NCBI GenBank assembly: GCA_014860445.1
Contig: JACZJT010000052.1
Span: 62,001-126,000 of the forward strand
Reading direction: 5' to 3'
DNA from: Burkholderiales bacterium
GTDB taxonomy: Bacteria; Pseudomonadota; Gammaproteobacteria; Burkholderiales; SG8-39
Length of the DNA: 64,000 nt
The position numbers and the translations under genes were made by a program. How positions within the stretch are numbered: position 1 is the stretch's first letter; each line of letters begins with the position of its first letter. Under the pieces are notes generated by a model. It was not told the DNA's origin. It was given only the letters and a program-made list of their open reading frames with translations, and did not search any database. This document shows positions 16,531-25,336 of the stretch, piece after piece.

Positions 16531-17441
16531 CCGGTGACCTGCTTGCCTTCTATTTCTTCGCGTTCCTCGGCCTCGGCAATCAACTTCCCGAACACGTTGC
16601 CGGTGGCCTGCCTGCTGTCCGCCTGGCGGGCCTCGGTTTCAGTTCTCTGGTGCCCGGTAAGCCATTCCGTGCGCAGTTTTTCCGCGTCCTGCAGGAGCAG
16701 TTCAACGCAATGCATTTTTCGGAAATATGACTGGCCGTTGTGATGCACGTAGAACGCGGCTATCTGCGGAGCTTCCGCTGCCGGAACGCGCTCCAGAAAA
16801 CGGGCCAGGATGCCGTTGACTTTGCGGTTCCGCGTAGGCTCCACTTTGTAGCGTTCGCTGTAGGCTTGGCAGTAGGCGTTCCACGTCGGGACCGTCCTGC
16901 CGGGATCCGATGCGCCGCTTTTTGGCGCAGCGGAAACGGGGTTCGATTTTGGTGACGGTAACGGTCCCGGTTCCGGTAAAGGTCTTTGTATTGGTAAAGG
17001 TCTTGGTACTGAGCTTTCTTGCGGGTTATGTTTAGCTTTACCTCCGGGGTCGGTTTTGGTTTCGTTTAGGTTATCTGTTGGGTTGTCTCCTGGGTTATCG
17101 TCTGCTTTCCTCGGGCGCCCTCCTTTCTTCCCGTTCTCCGTCGCAATTGCGCTGCGCTCGCGCGCAGCGTCGAGTTCCCGCCCGAGGCGCTTTTGCTTCC
17201 AGCCTTTACCACTCACCTGCCAGAACGGCTCGATGACTGGTCGCACCTTGCGCCACTTTTGCAGCGGTAGCTTCACGATCGCCGCAAGCTGAGCGTCATC
17301 GTTTGGAAGCACCCCGCCATGTTTCCAGCACGCCATCAGCAAGAGCAGGTATGCGCCATGCTGCTCAGTTGTCAGGTGCATGGTGTCCGTCAGGTACGCG
17401 CCGAAATAAAGGGGCATCCACAGGTCGGGTTTTTGGGCCAT
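16527..17441 (-). CDS. DUF1376 domain-containing phage replication-associated protein
   Basis: MAQKPDLWMPLYFGAYLTDTMHLTTEQHGAYLLLLMACWKHGG is characteristic; the upstream extension in the ORF track is out of register with the neighbouring gene. Confidence 0.85.
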   Translation of the reverse strand: MAQKPDLWMPLYFGAYLTDTMHLTTEQHGAYLLLLMACWKHGGVLPNDDAQLAAIVKLPLQKWRKVRPVIEPFWQVSGKGWKQKRLGRELDAARERSAIATENGKKGGRPRKADDNPGDNPTDNLNETKTDPGGKAKHNPQESSVPRPLPIQRPLPEPGPLPSPKSNPVSAAPKSGASDPGRTVPTWNAYCQAYSERYKVEPTRNRKVNGILARFLERVPAAEAPQIAAFYVHHNGQSYFRKMHCVELLLQDAEKLRTEWLTGHQRTETEARQADSRQATGNVFGKLIAEAEEREEIEGKQVTG

Positions 17442-17442
17442 T

Positions 17443-18012
17443 TCAGTCCAGGCTTTCCAACAACGCAACAATGTCGGGCGGCGCCGGTTGCGGGTGCGGC
17501 AACAAGCGCGCGGCGTGCTCCCAGGCCAATCTGCCTTTGCGCACCGCCTCGAGCAGCACCGATTCCCGCCCGGCCGGATCATGGCCCAGGCTCGGTGTCC
17601 ATCTGACCGGCGTGCCCGCGTCGCGCGCGGCCTGGACCAGCTTGCGGTAGGTTTCGACGAAGGCCATGCGCGCCGCGATCGCGTCGCCCTCGGCGAGCAG
17701 CGGCGCCGCGATGCCCCAGGCTTGCGCCATTTCCTCGGTCCAGACCACCGACTGCACTTCGTTTTTCGGCGCGCTCGCCCACGCCTCCTCCGCACCTAGG
17801 CGTCCATCGTTCAGGCGCGAGATAACCGCTTCGATGGTCAATCCGCGGGGTCGCAATTCGCGTCGGCAGCGCGTGAGTGCACCTAGAACCTGGGGCTCTG
17901 AATAGCGCGCGAGATCCCGCGCCATGACGCGCGCCGCCGCGTCCGAAAGCTGCGTGCCGGTCAGCTCCGCCGTGACGGCGATGGCCTGCAGGAGCTGCTT
18001 GCTCGGACTCAT
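17443..18012 (-). CDS. hypothetical phage replication-region protein
   Basis: 189-aa ORF directly upstream of the DUF1376 gene. Confidence 0.65.
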   Translation of the reverse strand: MSPSKQLLQAIAVTAELTGTQLSDAAARVMARDLARYSEPQVLGALTRCRRELRPRGLTIEAVISRLNDGRLGAEEAWASAPKNEVQSVVWTEEMAQAWGIAAPLLAEGDAIAARMAFVETYRKLVQAARDAGTPVRWTPSLGHDPAGRESVLLEAVRKGRLAWEHAARLLPHPQPAPPDIVALLESLD

Positions 18013-18023
18013 GGCGCGTAGCC

Positions 18024-18194
18024 TTATCGGGAAAGCGCAACGAGCGAGCGCAGTCGCTTCAGTTCGATCACGCGCGCCTTATTCCAGCTCCACCTATAGG
18101 CGTTGTGACACGGCCGGCACAGGCGTTGACCTTCGCGTTCATGGGTCGCGCCGCAAGTGCTACACCTGTCCGGTGTTCCACGGCGAACAATCAT
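18024..18194 (-). CDS. small zinc-ribbon-like protein (56 aa)
   Basis: Below the ORF-track cutoff; reads MIVRRGTPDRCSTCGATHEREGQRLCRPCHNAYRWSWNKARVIELKRLRSLVALSR with two CxxC pairs. Confidence 0.6.
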   Translation of the reverse strand: MIVRRGTPDRCSTCGATHEREGQRLCRPCHNAYRWSWNKARVIELKRLRSLVALSR

Positions 18195-18204
18195 GTGACG
18201 CACT

Positions 18205-18444
18205 TTATGATGTGGCTTTCGCCACTGGCTGCGGAGGGAGCACGACGTCGCCCCACAACTCCGGGCGAAGATGCTGGCGCGTGATTTTGCCGTCGGTCGC
18301 GCGCTCGACCGCAGCGCAGTATTTCGGCGGCACGCGCTTGCGCGCTACCCAATTCGAAACAACCTGCGGCGAGTTGACGCCGATCTTTTTGGCAAGCGCC
18401 GACGTGCCGCCAGCCAGTTCGATCGCTTTTTCGATTGGGCTCAT
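18205..18444 (-). CDS. Cro/YdaS-like HTH protein
   Basis: MSPIEKAIELAGGTSALAKKIGVNSPQVVSNWVARKRVPPKYCAAVERATDGKITRQHLRPELW. Confidence 0.85.
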   Translation of the reverse strand: MSPIEKAIELAGGTSALAKKIGVNSPQVVSNWVARKRVPPKYCAAVERATDGKITRQHLRPELWGDVVLPPQPVAKATS

Positions 18445-18455
18445 GGAGCATAATT

Positions 18456-18468
18456 AAACGCCACGTTT
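18456..18468. promoter_or_regulatory. candidate element-specific operator, site 1
   Basis: AAACGCCACGTTT (perfect arms AAACG/CGTTT) in the divergent cro-like/repressor gap. Confidence 0.5.
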
Positions 18469-18555
18469 TATTTATTGTCAAATATTTTGTTTATTACAGG
18501 CCCGTTTGTGTTATACACTTTGTTTAGTGCGTTAATAAAACGGAGGAAAACGGAC

Positions 18556-19038
18556 GTGGCCAAGAGAAAGCGAGCAGTGCATCAAAGCGCGATGCCGCTT
18601 TTGAACTGCATCAATAGCGGCAGGCTCACGCGCGCCGAGGTGGCTAAGAAATTAAATTTGGATGTGCAGAACGTGACGAACTGGCTCGCCCGCGGCATCC
18701 CAGCGAAGCAACTGCCAGAGGTGGCGGCGCTGTGCGACCTATCGACAGACGAGTATCGCGCGCAGGCCGGGCTTGGAGTTAAGACCCGGCCCGATCGACC
18801 CGAAAACGTGATGGCAGCCCACGGATACCATTCGCTCCCCATATTCTTGCAACAGTACGTCTTGCGCAAGATCGACAGCCTGCTGCGCACCTACAACGCG
18901 GTTCCGGTTGAGATGCGAAAGAAGCTCTCTCCGCCCAAGAATCCGGAACAATATCGCCAATGGGAATCGGAGATCGAGTCGGTGTTGCTCAGGTGGGCGG
19001 TGTTCGAAAACGGCGAACAGCAAAACCAAATCTCATAG
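18556..19038 (+). CDS. phage HTH regulator (CI-like position)
   Basis: GTG start with GGAGG upstream; MAKRKRAVHQSAMPLLNCINSGRLTRAEVAKKLNLDVQNVTNWLARGIPAKQLPEVAALC; divergent from the Cro-like gene. Confidence 0.7.
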   Translation: MAKRKRAVHQSAMPLLNCINSGRLTRAEVAKKLNLDVQNVTNWLARGIPAKQLPEVAALCDLSTDEYRAQAGLGVKTRPDRPENVMAAHGYHSLPIFLQQYVLRKIDSLLRTYNAVPVEMRKKLSPPKNPEQYRQWESEIESVLLRWAVFENGEQQNQIS

Positions 19039-19398
19039 GGGTGCCGCCTCTTTTAACCCGCACACGTCCATGACGCGGTGCGCATCGCGCAGACATTCGG
19101 CGAGCATACCTTTCCACCCCTCGCCCGCTGCGCGGTAGTCAAAAATCAATTGCACTTCTTCCGCGGAAAACATCACCGCGAGCGCACCACTCGAATTGTC
19201 AGTAAGCCTGAGCAGATAACGCATCGTCGTGCCCAGGTGCGTAGCCAATTGCCCAAGCGCGGTCGCGCCCGGCTCAAACCTGCCCGCTTCCCACCGACGC
19301 AAAGTGGCGACGGAAACGTTCAGTTGTCCACAAAGCTGCATTTGCGTCAGGCCGGCAGCGCGCCGGCGTTCCGCTAACCTGCCTGAATCGAAGCTCAT
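19033..19398 (-). CDS. XRE-family HTH regulator
   Basis: MSFDSGRLAERRRAAGLTQMQLCGQLNVSVATLRRWEAGRFEPG. Confidence 0.82.
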   Translation of the reverse strand: MSFDSGRLAERRRAAGLTQMQLCGQLNVSVATLRRWEAGRFEPGATALGQLATHLGTTMRYLLRLTDNSSGALAVMFSAEEVQLIFDYRAAGEGWKGMLAECLRDAHRVMDVCGLKEAAPL

Positions 19399-19483
19399 CA
19401 CACTCTCCCTTTGAAGTCGGTCCGTCCCAAGAAAAACGGGGAGGAAGTCATATCGCAAAAGTGAGCGCACCGACAACTTTTTG

Positions 19484-19496
19484 AAACACGCGGTTA
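19484..19496. promoter_or_regulatory. candidate element-specific operator, degenerate site 2
   Basis: AAACACGCGGTTA; shares 14 of 15 bases of TTGAAACACGCkGTT with the site at 23619. Confidence 0.35.
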
Positions 19497-19505
19497 CAAC
19501 CAATA

Positions 19506-19571
19506 GATCACACAAGTGATCGCCGTCGAATTCATTGCGCGCACTGAACCCCGTCGAACCAATCACTTGTG
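19506..19571. promoter_or_regulatory. second operator-type repeat pair upstream of the XRE gene and rightward operon
   Basis: CACAAGTGAT at 19511-19520 and in inverse orientation at 19562-19571; also perfect palindrome GATCAC-ACAA-GTGATC at 19506-19521. Confidence 0.5.
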
Positions 19572-19614
19572 ACACTTTGATGAATAAATTAAACGAAGAG
19601 TTTGACTTTTTATA

Positions 19615-19627
19615 AAACACGGTGTTT
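19615..19627. promoter_or_regulatory. candidate element-specific operator, site 3
   Basis: AAACACGGTGTTT, perfect palindrome around a single central base. Confidence 0.55.
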
Positions 19628-19662
19628 AATTATGCCGTTCGCGAACGTCGAAAGAGAGAAAC

Positions 19663-19899
19663 ATGAACCGGGAAGCCGCGTATCGCGTCGTAAAAAACAC
19701 CTTTGAAGCGGTCTGGATCGTGGACGACGAGGGCGCGCTCAGCGTGACGAATGATGCAGAGCGCGTCGTCGCCGAGCTATTCAGGACCTGGGGCGCTCGC
19801 CGGATCTTCTATCAGGACACCGACGGCGATTGGGACGAACTGCAGCACGAGGGCGCGAAGTTCACCGGATTCGCTCCAGCGCGGCACTTGGCTCCATGA
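19663..19899 (+). CDS. hypothetical phage protein
   Basis: 78 aa; first gene of the rightward operon. Confidence 0.6.
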   Translation: MNREAAYRVVKNTFEAVWIVDDEGALSVTNDAERVVAELFRTWGARRIFYQDTDGDWDELQHEGAKFTGFAPARHLAP

Positions 19900-20156
19900 G
19901 GCTGCTTTACTTCGTGCTCGCGATCGCACTCGCCGCCCTCGCCGGCTGGCTCGGCCGCGGCGCGCTACAAGTTCCGTCCGAGCTCGAGGAGGAGATTGCC
20001 GCGAACGAAGCCATCTGCGCGGACGAGACCCCGAAGGGCTACGCCAGCTATCCGATCACCCGGAACGGCGAGATACGCGGCTGCCTGCGCGTGCGTGAAG
20101 GTGCCCCGGATTGGACGCTGCCAAAGCAGATGTTTGTGCGCAAGGAGCCCAGGTGA
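19896..20156 (+). CDS. hypothetical membrane-anchored phage protein
   Basis: MRLLYFVLAIALAALAGWLGRG TM segment; 4-nt overlap with upstream gene. Confidence 0.6.
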   Translation: MRLLYFVLAIALAALAGWLGRGALQVPSELEEEIAANEAICADETPKGYASYPITRNGEIRGCLRVREGAPDWTLPKQMFVRKEPR

Positions 20157-20461
20157 GCTACCAATTTCGTCAATTCGCCATCCCGGAGCACATGCTGGCC
20201 GCCCTCACCGGCTACATCGAGCGCGGCGTCCCAGTCGGCGATTTTCTAACCGCCGTGCTGGAGAACAATCTCAGCGAGGCGTGCGGCCGCGCCGACGACG
20301 AGAACTTGGCGAATCTGCCAGCCTACGTCGCCTACCTCTACAACGAGGCACCGTCGCAATGCCACGGTTCACCGGAGAAGGTGCGCGCATGGTTAGCGCA
20401 CTTCGCGCGCCGCAGAGACGCGGCGATCTATGACACCGATGCGCAGGCGAGTCCGGAATGA
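20153..20461 (+). CDS. hypothetical phage protein
   Basis: GTG start; SYQFRQFAIPEHMLAALTGYIERGVPVGDFLTAVLENNLSEACGRADDENLANLPAYVAYLYNEAP, a pattern recalled from prophage proteins. Confidence 0.65.
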   Translation: MSYQFRQFAIPEHMLAALTGYIERGVPVGDFLTAVLENNLSEACGRADDENLANLPAYVAYLYNEAPSQCHGSPEKVRAWLAHFARRRDAAIYDTDAQASPE

Positions 20462-20643
20462 AAACAATCACCCTCGCCGTCCTGATCGCATCAGGCGGCG
20501 CCCCGGATGCCCTGTTCGCCGTTTTCAACGCTGACGGCTCCCTCTACTTCTGCACCACGGCGAAACGGGCCGGGAATGACGACGATTTCTGGCGCGATCG
20601 CGGTTTCGAGATCCGGCGCGTCGAGCAGCCGACGCTCCAATGA
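20458..20643 (+). CDS. hypothetical phage protein
   Basis: 61 aa; 4-nt overlaps on both sides. Confidence 0.55.
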   Translation: MKTITLAVLIASGGAPDALFAVFNADGSLYFCTTAKRAGNDDDFWRDRGFEIRRVEQPTLQ

Positions 20644-20885
20644 AAGCGTTCAGACAACCCGCGCCCAGGCACCGGCAAATCATGCAACTCCTAGCGCGCG
20701 CTTACCCGATGCCGATGACGATCGAGGCGATTGCCTTGGAGGTTGGGCTTTCGCGCGGACGCTGCGCGCACATCATGAACGCGATGCGAATGGCGAACAG
20801 GGTAATCCGCGTGGGCTACTGGAACGGCGGCCAGCAAGGCACTGCGGCTATGTATGGCAGCGCGCTCGCGGCGTCGGTCGAATGA
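20640..20885 (+). CDS. small HTH-like phage protein
   Basis: 81 aa; MTIEAIALEVGLSRGRCAHIMNAMRMANRV. Confidence 0.6.
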   Translation: MKAFRQPAPRHRQIMQLLARAYPMPMTIEAIALEVGLSRGRCAHIMNAMRMANRVIRVGYWNGGQQGTAAMYGSALAASVE

Positions 20886-21967
20886 ACGCGCCCGCCGCCC
20901 TGCTGCGCCCGCCAGTGCTGCGCGCCCTGCCCCCCGATCACGATCGCCAGAAGTATTTGGGCGGCAGTGACATCGCCGCCGTCCTGGGCGTGTCGCCCTG
21001 GCGCACGCCCTATCAGCTTTGGGAAGAAAAGATCCAGCCGCGCGCCGAAAAACCGCAGATTGGCCTCGACCGCGCCAAGTTTTTCGCCCGGCGCAAGCGC
21101 CAGGAGCCGGTGATCGCGGAAATGCTGGCCGACGAATACGGTATCCAGGTGACGCGGTTGTCGATGGACGCGGATCCAAATCGATACGTCGATCCCGAGT
21201 TCCCGTTCCTCGCAGCCGAAATCGACTTCGAGTTTCTGATGTCGTCTTCGGTGCGCGCGGCCTTTCCTGATCGGCCCGATTTTGCAAGCATTGACGACGG
21301 GACGCTGGTGAACGGCGAGATCAAAACCGTGCACCCGTTCAAGGCGTCCGAATGGGGCGAGCAGGGCTCAGAAGAAGTGCCGATCCACTACGCCGCCCAG
21401 GTGATGCACGGCCTCGGCGTCACGCGCACGCCGGCGGCCCTGGTCGCCGCGCTATTCGGCCTCGACATCCTGCTTTGCTTCCCGATCATGCGCGACGACG
21501 AAACGATCGCGGCGATGCGCGCCAAGGCAGTGAAGTTCTGGACGGAAAACGTCTTGAAGCGCATCCCGCCCGAAGCGGTCAGCGTCGAGGACATCAAGCG
21601 TATGTATTCGAAGTTCAGCGGCAGGCCGGTCGAGCTGAGCGAAGAAGCGCACTCGGCACTGTTGGACATGGTTGTGCTGCGTGGCCGAGCAAAGCAAAAC
21701 GAGCAGGACATGGCCGAACTCGAATGGCGCGTCGCGCGCTGCGTGGCGGTCAATTGGGGCCTCCCGCTGATCGATCCCGATAAACCCAATATCCCGAGTA
21801 AAGAAGACGCCCTGCTGATGTACGACGGACGCGAGGCGGGAAGCTGGAACCGGCAGCGCGGGACGTACCTGGATCAAAAGCGGCTCATCCGCGAAAAGCC
21901 CGAGATTGTTTCGGCCTTCACGGTTGAGCACCACTACAGAACTTTTCGAGTGAAAAAGGCGAAATGA
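20882..21967 (+). CDS. YqaJ-family viral recombinase / exonuclease
   Basis: KYLGGSDIAAVLGVSPWRTPYQLWEEKI; FPFLAAEIDFEF; VNGEIKTVHPFKASEWGEQGSEEVPIHYAAQVMHGLGV. Confidence 0.88.
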   Translation: MNAPAALLRPPVLRALPPDHDRQKYLGGSDIAAVLGVSPWRTPYQLWEEKIQPRAEKPQIGLDRAKFFARRKRQEPVIAEMLADEYGIQVTRLSMDADPNRYVDPEFPFLAAEIDFEFLMSSSVRAAFPDRPDFASIDDGTLVNGEIKTVHPFKASEWGEQGSEEVPIHYAAQVMHGLGVTRTPAALVAALFGLDILLCFPIMRDDETIAAMRAKAVKFWTENVLKRIPPEAVSVEDIKRMYSKFSGRPVELSEEAHSALLDMVVLRGRAKQNEQDMAELEWRVARCVAVNWGLPLIDPDKPNIPSKEDALLMYDGREAGSWNRQRGTYLDQKRLIREKPEIVSAFTVEHHYRTFRVKKAK

Positions 21968-22179
21968 TGAGCGACGTTTATTTAAGGCGAACTGACAACG
22001 CGGGAAGAGTCGTCATTACACATCATTTCGCGTGGGATGCCCCGCTGTTCCTGAAAAGTCAGCAGAGATACCAGTTCGACGCGCAGGCCAAAGGTCAAGA
22101 ACGCGTACGCATTGAGCTTGCAACGCAGGACGAGTACCGGGCATTTGCCTGGCCGAAGAAATCAACCAAGGAGAAATAG
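21964..22179 (+). CDS. hypothetical phage protein
   Basis: 71 aa between yqaJ-like and recT-like genes. Confidence 0.55.
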   Translation: MMSDVYLRRTDNAGRVVITHHFAWDAPLFLKSQQRYQFDAQAKGQERVRIELATQDEYRAFAWPKKSTKEK

Positions 22180-22183
22180 AGCC

Positions 22184-23245
22184 ATGTCCACGGCAGATCT
22201 GAAATCCATCGCCACCGGAACCCCCGCAGCACAGCCGAAAGACTTCCCCGCGATGCTCACCGCCTGGCTGCCCGAAATCAAGCGCGCACTGCCTAAGCAC
22301 CTGAACGCCGATCGTATGTCGCGCATCGCGCTCACTGCATTCCGGCGCACGCCCAAGCTCGGACAGTGTGATCCGCGCAGCGTGTTCGCGGCGGTGATCC
22401 AGGCCTCACAGCTCGGGCTCGAGCCAGACACACTCGGCCGCTCGTTCCTCATTCCCTATGGGAAAAAGACCAAAACGGCGCAGGGCTGGAGAACCGTCAT
22501 GGAGTGTCAGTTCGTTCCCGGCTGGAAGGGACTGGTGGACTTGATGAACCGCAGCGGCCAGGGCTCAGCCTGGACCGGCGCCGTATTCGACGCCGATCAT
22601 TTCGACTATCAGCTCGGCGACTCCCCGTTCGTGCGTCACATTCCGCAGGGTGAGGACGACCAAGCGCGGATCACGCACTTTTACGCAGTCGGCCGGGCCA
22701 AGGGCAGCGAGTGGCCGGTCGTTGAAGTGTGGCCTGTTTCGAAGGTCAAGAAACACCGCGACCGGTACAACAAGGTCGGCGAGGATCACTACAGCTTCGC
22801 CAATTTTGAAATGTATGGCCGCAAAGTCGTGCTGCTCCAGGTGCTCAAATATATGCCCTGCTCGCCCGAGCTCGCGACCGCAATGGCACTCTCCGACGCA
22901 GCCGAAATCGGCGCGCAGAATATCAACCTCGACGATGCGATCGCCGGGACGTGGACTCCGGTGCCGGACGACAACGAAGGTTCCGATGGTGGTAAGGGAG
23001 CAGATCCCGGCGCGGCTGCGGACGCAGGAAAGGACAAGGATGCGGCAGGCGATCCAGGCGCCGGGCAGCCGGCAACCACCGTGATCGATGTGATCGCCGA
23101 CCTTGAGAAGTACACCGACGGAGAAAAGATGGCGCTTTACGTCGACGCTCAATCCGACGAGATCAAGCAGGACGAGCGCCTGACCAAAGCGTACAAGAAG
23201 CGCCTGGATGAACTGAGCGCGGCAACGAGGAAGTCCGGGAAATGA
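22184..23245 (+). CDS. RecT-family single-strand annealing protein
   Basis: DPRSVFAAVIQASQLGLEPDTLGRSFLIPYGKKT...CQFVPGWKGLVDLMNRSG. Confidence 0.9.
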   Translation: MSTADLKSIATGTPAAQPKDFPAMLTAWLPEIKRALPKHLNADRMSRIALTAFRRTPKLGQCDPRSVFAAVIQASQLGLEPDTLGRSFLIPYGKKTKTAQGWRTVMECQFVPGWKGLVDLMNRSGQGSAWTGAVFDADHFDYQLGDSPFVRHIPQGEDDQARITHFYAVGRAKGSEWPVVEVWPVSKVKKHRDRYNKVGEDHYSFANFEMYGRKVVLLQVLKYMPCSPELATAMALSDAAEIGAQNINLDDAIAGTWTPVPDDNEGSDGGKGADPGAAADAGKDKDAAGDPGAGQPATTVIDVIADLEKYTDGEKMALYVDAQSDEIKQDERLTKAYKKRLDELSAATRKSGK

Positions 23246-23424
23246 GCTGGCGCGTCACCGTCGAGGAACTAATTGCGGACGACGCGCTTGTTATTGCAGA
23301 GCCGCCGACGCCGATCCTGCGTTTTCAGCAGATCGTCGATGTGATCGACCTGCCCGCCGTGTTCGCAGCGATCAACAAGCCGCCGCGCAAGGTGCGGGTG
23401 CGGAAAGCGAAGGCCGAAAAATGA
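23242..23424 (+). CDS. hypothetical phage protein
   Basis: 60 aa; 4-nt overlaps with neighbours. Confidence 0.5.
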   Translation: MSWRVTVEELIADDALVIAEPPTPILRFQQIVDVIDLPAVFAAINKPPRKVRVRKAKAEK

Positions 23425-23603
23425 CCGAGCTATTGGAGGCGGTTCGACGCGCACGTTCGGGCCAGGTGACCGCCGATCACTTGATCTCGTTCATGTTCGT
23501 CGATGCGTTTGAGCTGGATTGGGCCGAATGCTGGTACATCGGCACGTTGAGGCCAAGGCTAAATTTTGGCGTGAATGCCGCACACAGGCATGCGGAAAAT
23601 TAG
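23421..23603 (+). CDS. hypothetical phage protein
   Basis: 60 aa; operon position. Confidence 0.45.
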   Translation: MTELLEAVRRARSGQVTADHLISFMFVDAFELDWAECWYIGTLRPRLNFGVNAAHRHAEN

Positions 23604-23618
23604 CGCAACCACCACTTG

Positions 23619-23631
23619 AAACACGCTGTTT
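23619..23631. promoter_or_regulatory. candidate element-specific operator, site 4, upstream of the recombinase region
   Basis: AAACACGCTGTTT, same 13-bp motif as 18456 and 19615. Confidence 0.5.
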
Positions 23632-23646
23632 TAGTGAATACACTCT

Positions 23647-23910
23647 ATGAGCAAGGCAAAAATGGTTCGCACGGGCTGCGCGGAAAAAGGCGCTGATGAA
23701 ATCACCATGCTGCCATCGGTCAACGTGCCCAAGTTGACCGACGAAATGGTGCGCTTAGCGTACCTCGCATTGGAGCCCTTGATTCATGGCATCGAACAAC
23801 GCCGTTCTGTACTTAAGATCGTCAAAGGATCGGAGCGACGTGTCAATCGACGCGCAGCGCCGGGAGCTGCAGACCCTCGCAAAAACGAAGGAGCTACAGA
23901 TCGTCGGTGA
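23647..23910 (+). CDS. possible small protein (87 aa) overlapping the recombinase 5' end in another frame
   Basis: ORF only; 125-nt out-of-frame overlap with 23786..25336. Confidence 0.35.
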   Translation: MSKAKMVRTGCAEKGADEITMLPSVNVPKLTDEMVRLAYLALEPLIHGIEQRRSVLKIVKGSERRVNRRAAPGAADPRKNEGATDRR

Positions 23911-25336
23911 ATTTTCAGACGTTGTTGTATCCGGCAAAAACGAAAACCGCCCCGGCTTCCAAGACCTGCTCAGCCAGCTCAAGAATTCGCGCCGCACCTG
24001 GCAATTCATTTTGATGTACGACACTTCGCGCCTGGCGCGAAATCAGTACATCGCGCACGTCTTTCGGCACGAGTGCAAGAAGCAAGGCGTTGAAGCGTTT
24101 TTTGTAATGACGCCAGACCTCGACGGCATCGCCGGGATCATCATGCCCGCCATCTTGCACGCCGTCGATGAAATGCACTCATTCGTGTCAAAAGAAAAAG
24201 GGCTCGCAGGCATGGCCGAAAACGTACGACGCGGGTTTCGTGCTGGCGGGCGCGCGCCCTACGGCTATCAGCTCGACATAATCGACACCGGCGCCATTCG
24301 TGAAGGTGAGGCGGTGACGAAATCCAGATTGATGCTGGATAAATCAAAATCGGCGCTGGTTGCCAAGTACCTGAAAGGCCGTGCGGCGCAGATACCACGA
24401 ACGGAACTTGCGCGGCGCATTGGTCTTGACGTTACGGGCTCGACGCTGGTCTGCCTGGAATGGAACGCGCTGACCTATGCCGGGCACACGGTTTGGAATG
24501 TTCACAACGAGAGAGTCGGCGGCAAGTACGCTGGCGGGGTGAAACGTAGACCGCGCGAGGAATGGCAAATGCAGCGCGACACTCATCCGGCGCTGATCAC
24601 CGAAGCAGAGGCAGAAGCAATTCTCGCTCGATTGGCAATCAATCCACATATCGGCCAGCGAGCCGCTTCGTATAGCTACCTCCTGTCCGGGCTACTCGTT
24701 GATCCTCTCGGAAATAAATGGCAAGGCGACCGTGACGGAGAGGGCAACGGCACGTTCTATCGTGCGCCCGGCAAGGGCCGGCGGGTGATCGCGGAAAAAC
24801 TGGACAGCCGAGTTATAACTCAAGTGGTGCGCGACCTACGCTCGAAAGAGTTTGCGAAGGGACTCTCAGATGAGGCGCACAGGTGCGCGGGGAAAAATTC
24901 GACTGAGACCGCGCTGGAAAAGTCACGGTCACGACTTGCGGCGATTGATAAGAAAATGAATCGCTACGCAGAAATGGCAGTCGAGGCGGCATCGCCTCGT
25001 GTTTTCTACGACAAGATTGCGGAATTGGAAAAGCAGCGGGCGGAGATCGAGAGTGCGCTGGCGGTGCTTGAGCAGGCGAGCGCGGAGCGCAATGCTTGGG
25101 CTGCGATGACCGAGCCAGAGGCCGTCAAGATGTTGGCGGGGCTTGCAGATACCATAGAAGGGCCTGACGGCGAGCGGCCTGATCCAGAGAGGATGAAGGA
25201 TATGCTCGTCGGGTTTATCGACAAAATAAAGCTCAACCCTTCCGACCTAAGTGCCGCAATTCATTACAGAATCCAAGTGCCAACCGGGGTTTGGATGGCG
25301 TCCCCAGGGGGATTCGAACCCCCGTACTCACCGTGA
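23786..25336 (+). CDS. large serine recombinase (resolvase plus recombinase domains), integrase of the element
   Basis: AVLYLRSSKDRSDVSIDAQRRELQ...ILMYDTSRLARNQYIAH...GLAGMAENVRRGFRAGGRAPYGYQ; C-terminus encoded by tRNA-Glu sequence. Confidence 0.9.
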   Translation: MASNNAVLYLRSSKDRSDVSIDAQRRELQTLAKTKELQIVGEFSDVVVSGKNENRPGFQDLLSQLKNSRRTWQFILMYDTSRLARNQYIAHVFRHECKKQGVEAFFVMTPDLDGIAGIIMPAILHAVDEMHSFVSKEKGLAGMAENVRRGFRAGGRAPYGYQLDIIDTGAIREGEAVTKSRLMLDKSKSALVAKYLKGRAAQIPRTELARRIGLDVTGSTLVCLEWNALTYAGHTVWNVHNERVGGKYAGGVKRRPREEWQMQRDTHPALITEAEAEAILARLAINPHIGQRAASYSYLLSGLLVDPLGNKWQGDRDGEGNGTFYRAPGKGRRVIAEKLDSRVITQVVRDLRSKEFAKGLSDEAHRCAGKNSTETALEKSRSRLAAIDKKMNRYAEMAVEAASPRVFYDKIAELEKQRAEIESALAVLEQASAERNAWAAMTEPEAVKMLAGLADTIEGPDGERPDPERMKDMLVGFIDKIKLNPSDLSAAIHYRIQVPTGVWMASPGGFEPPYSP

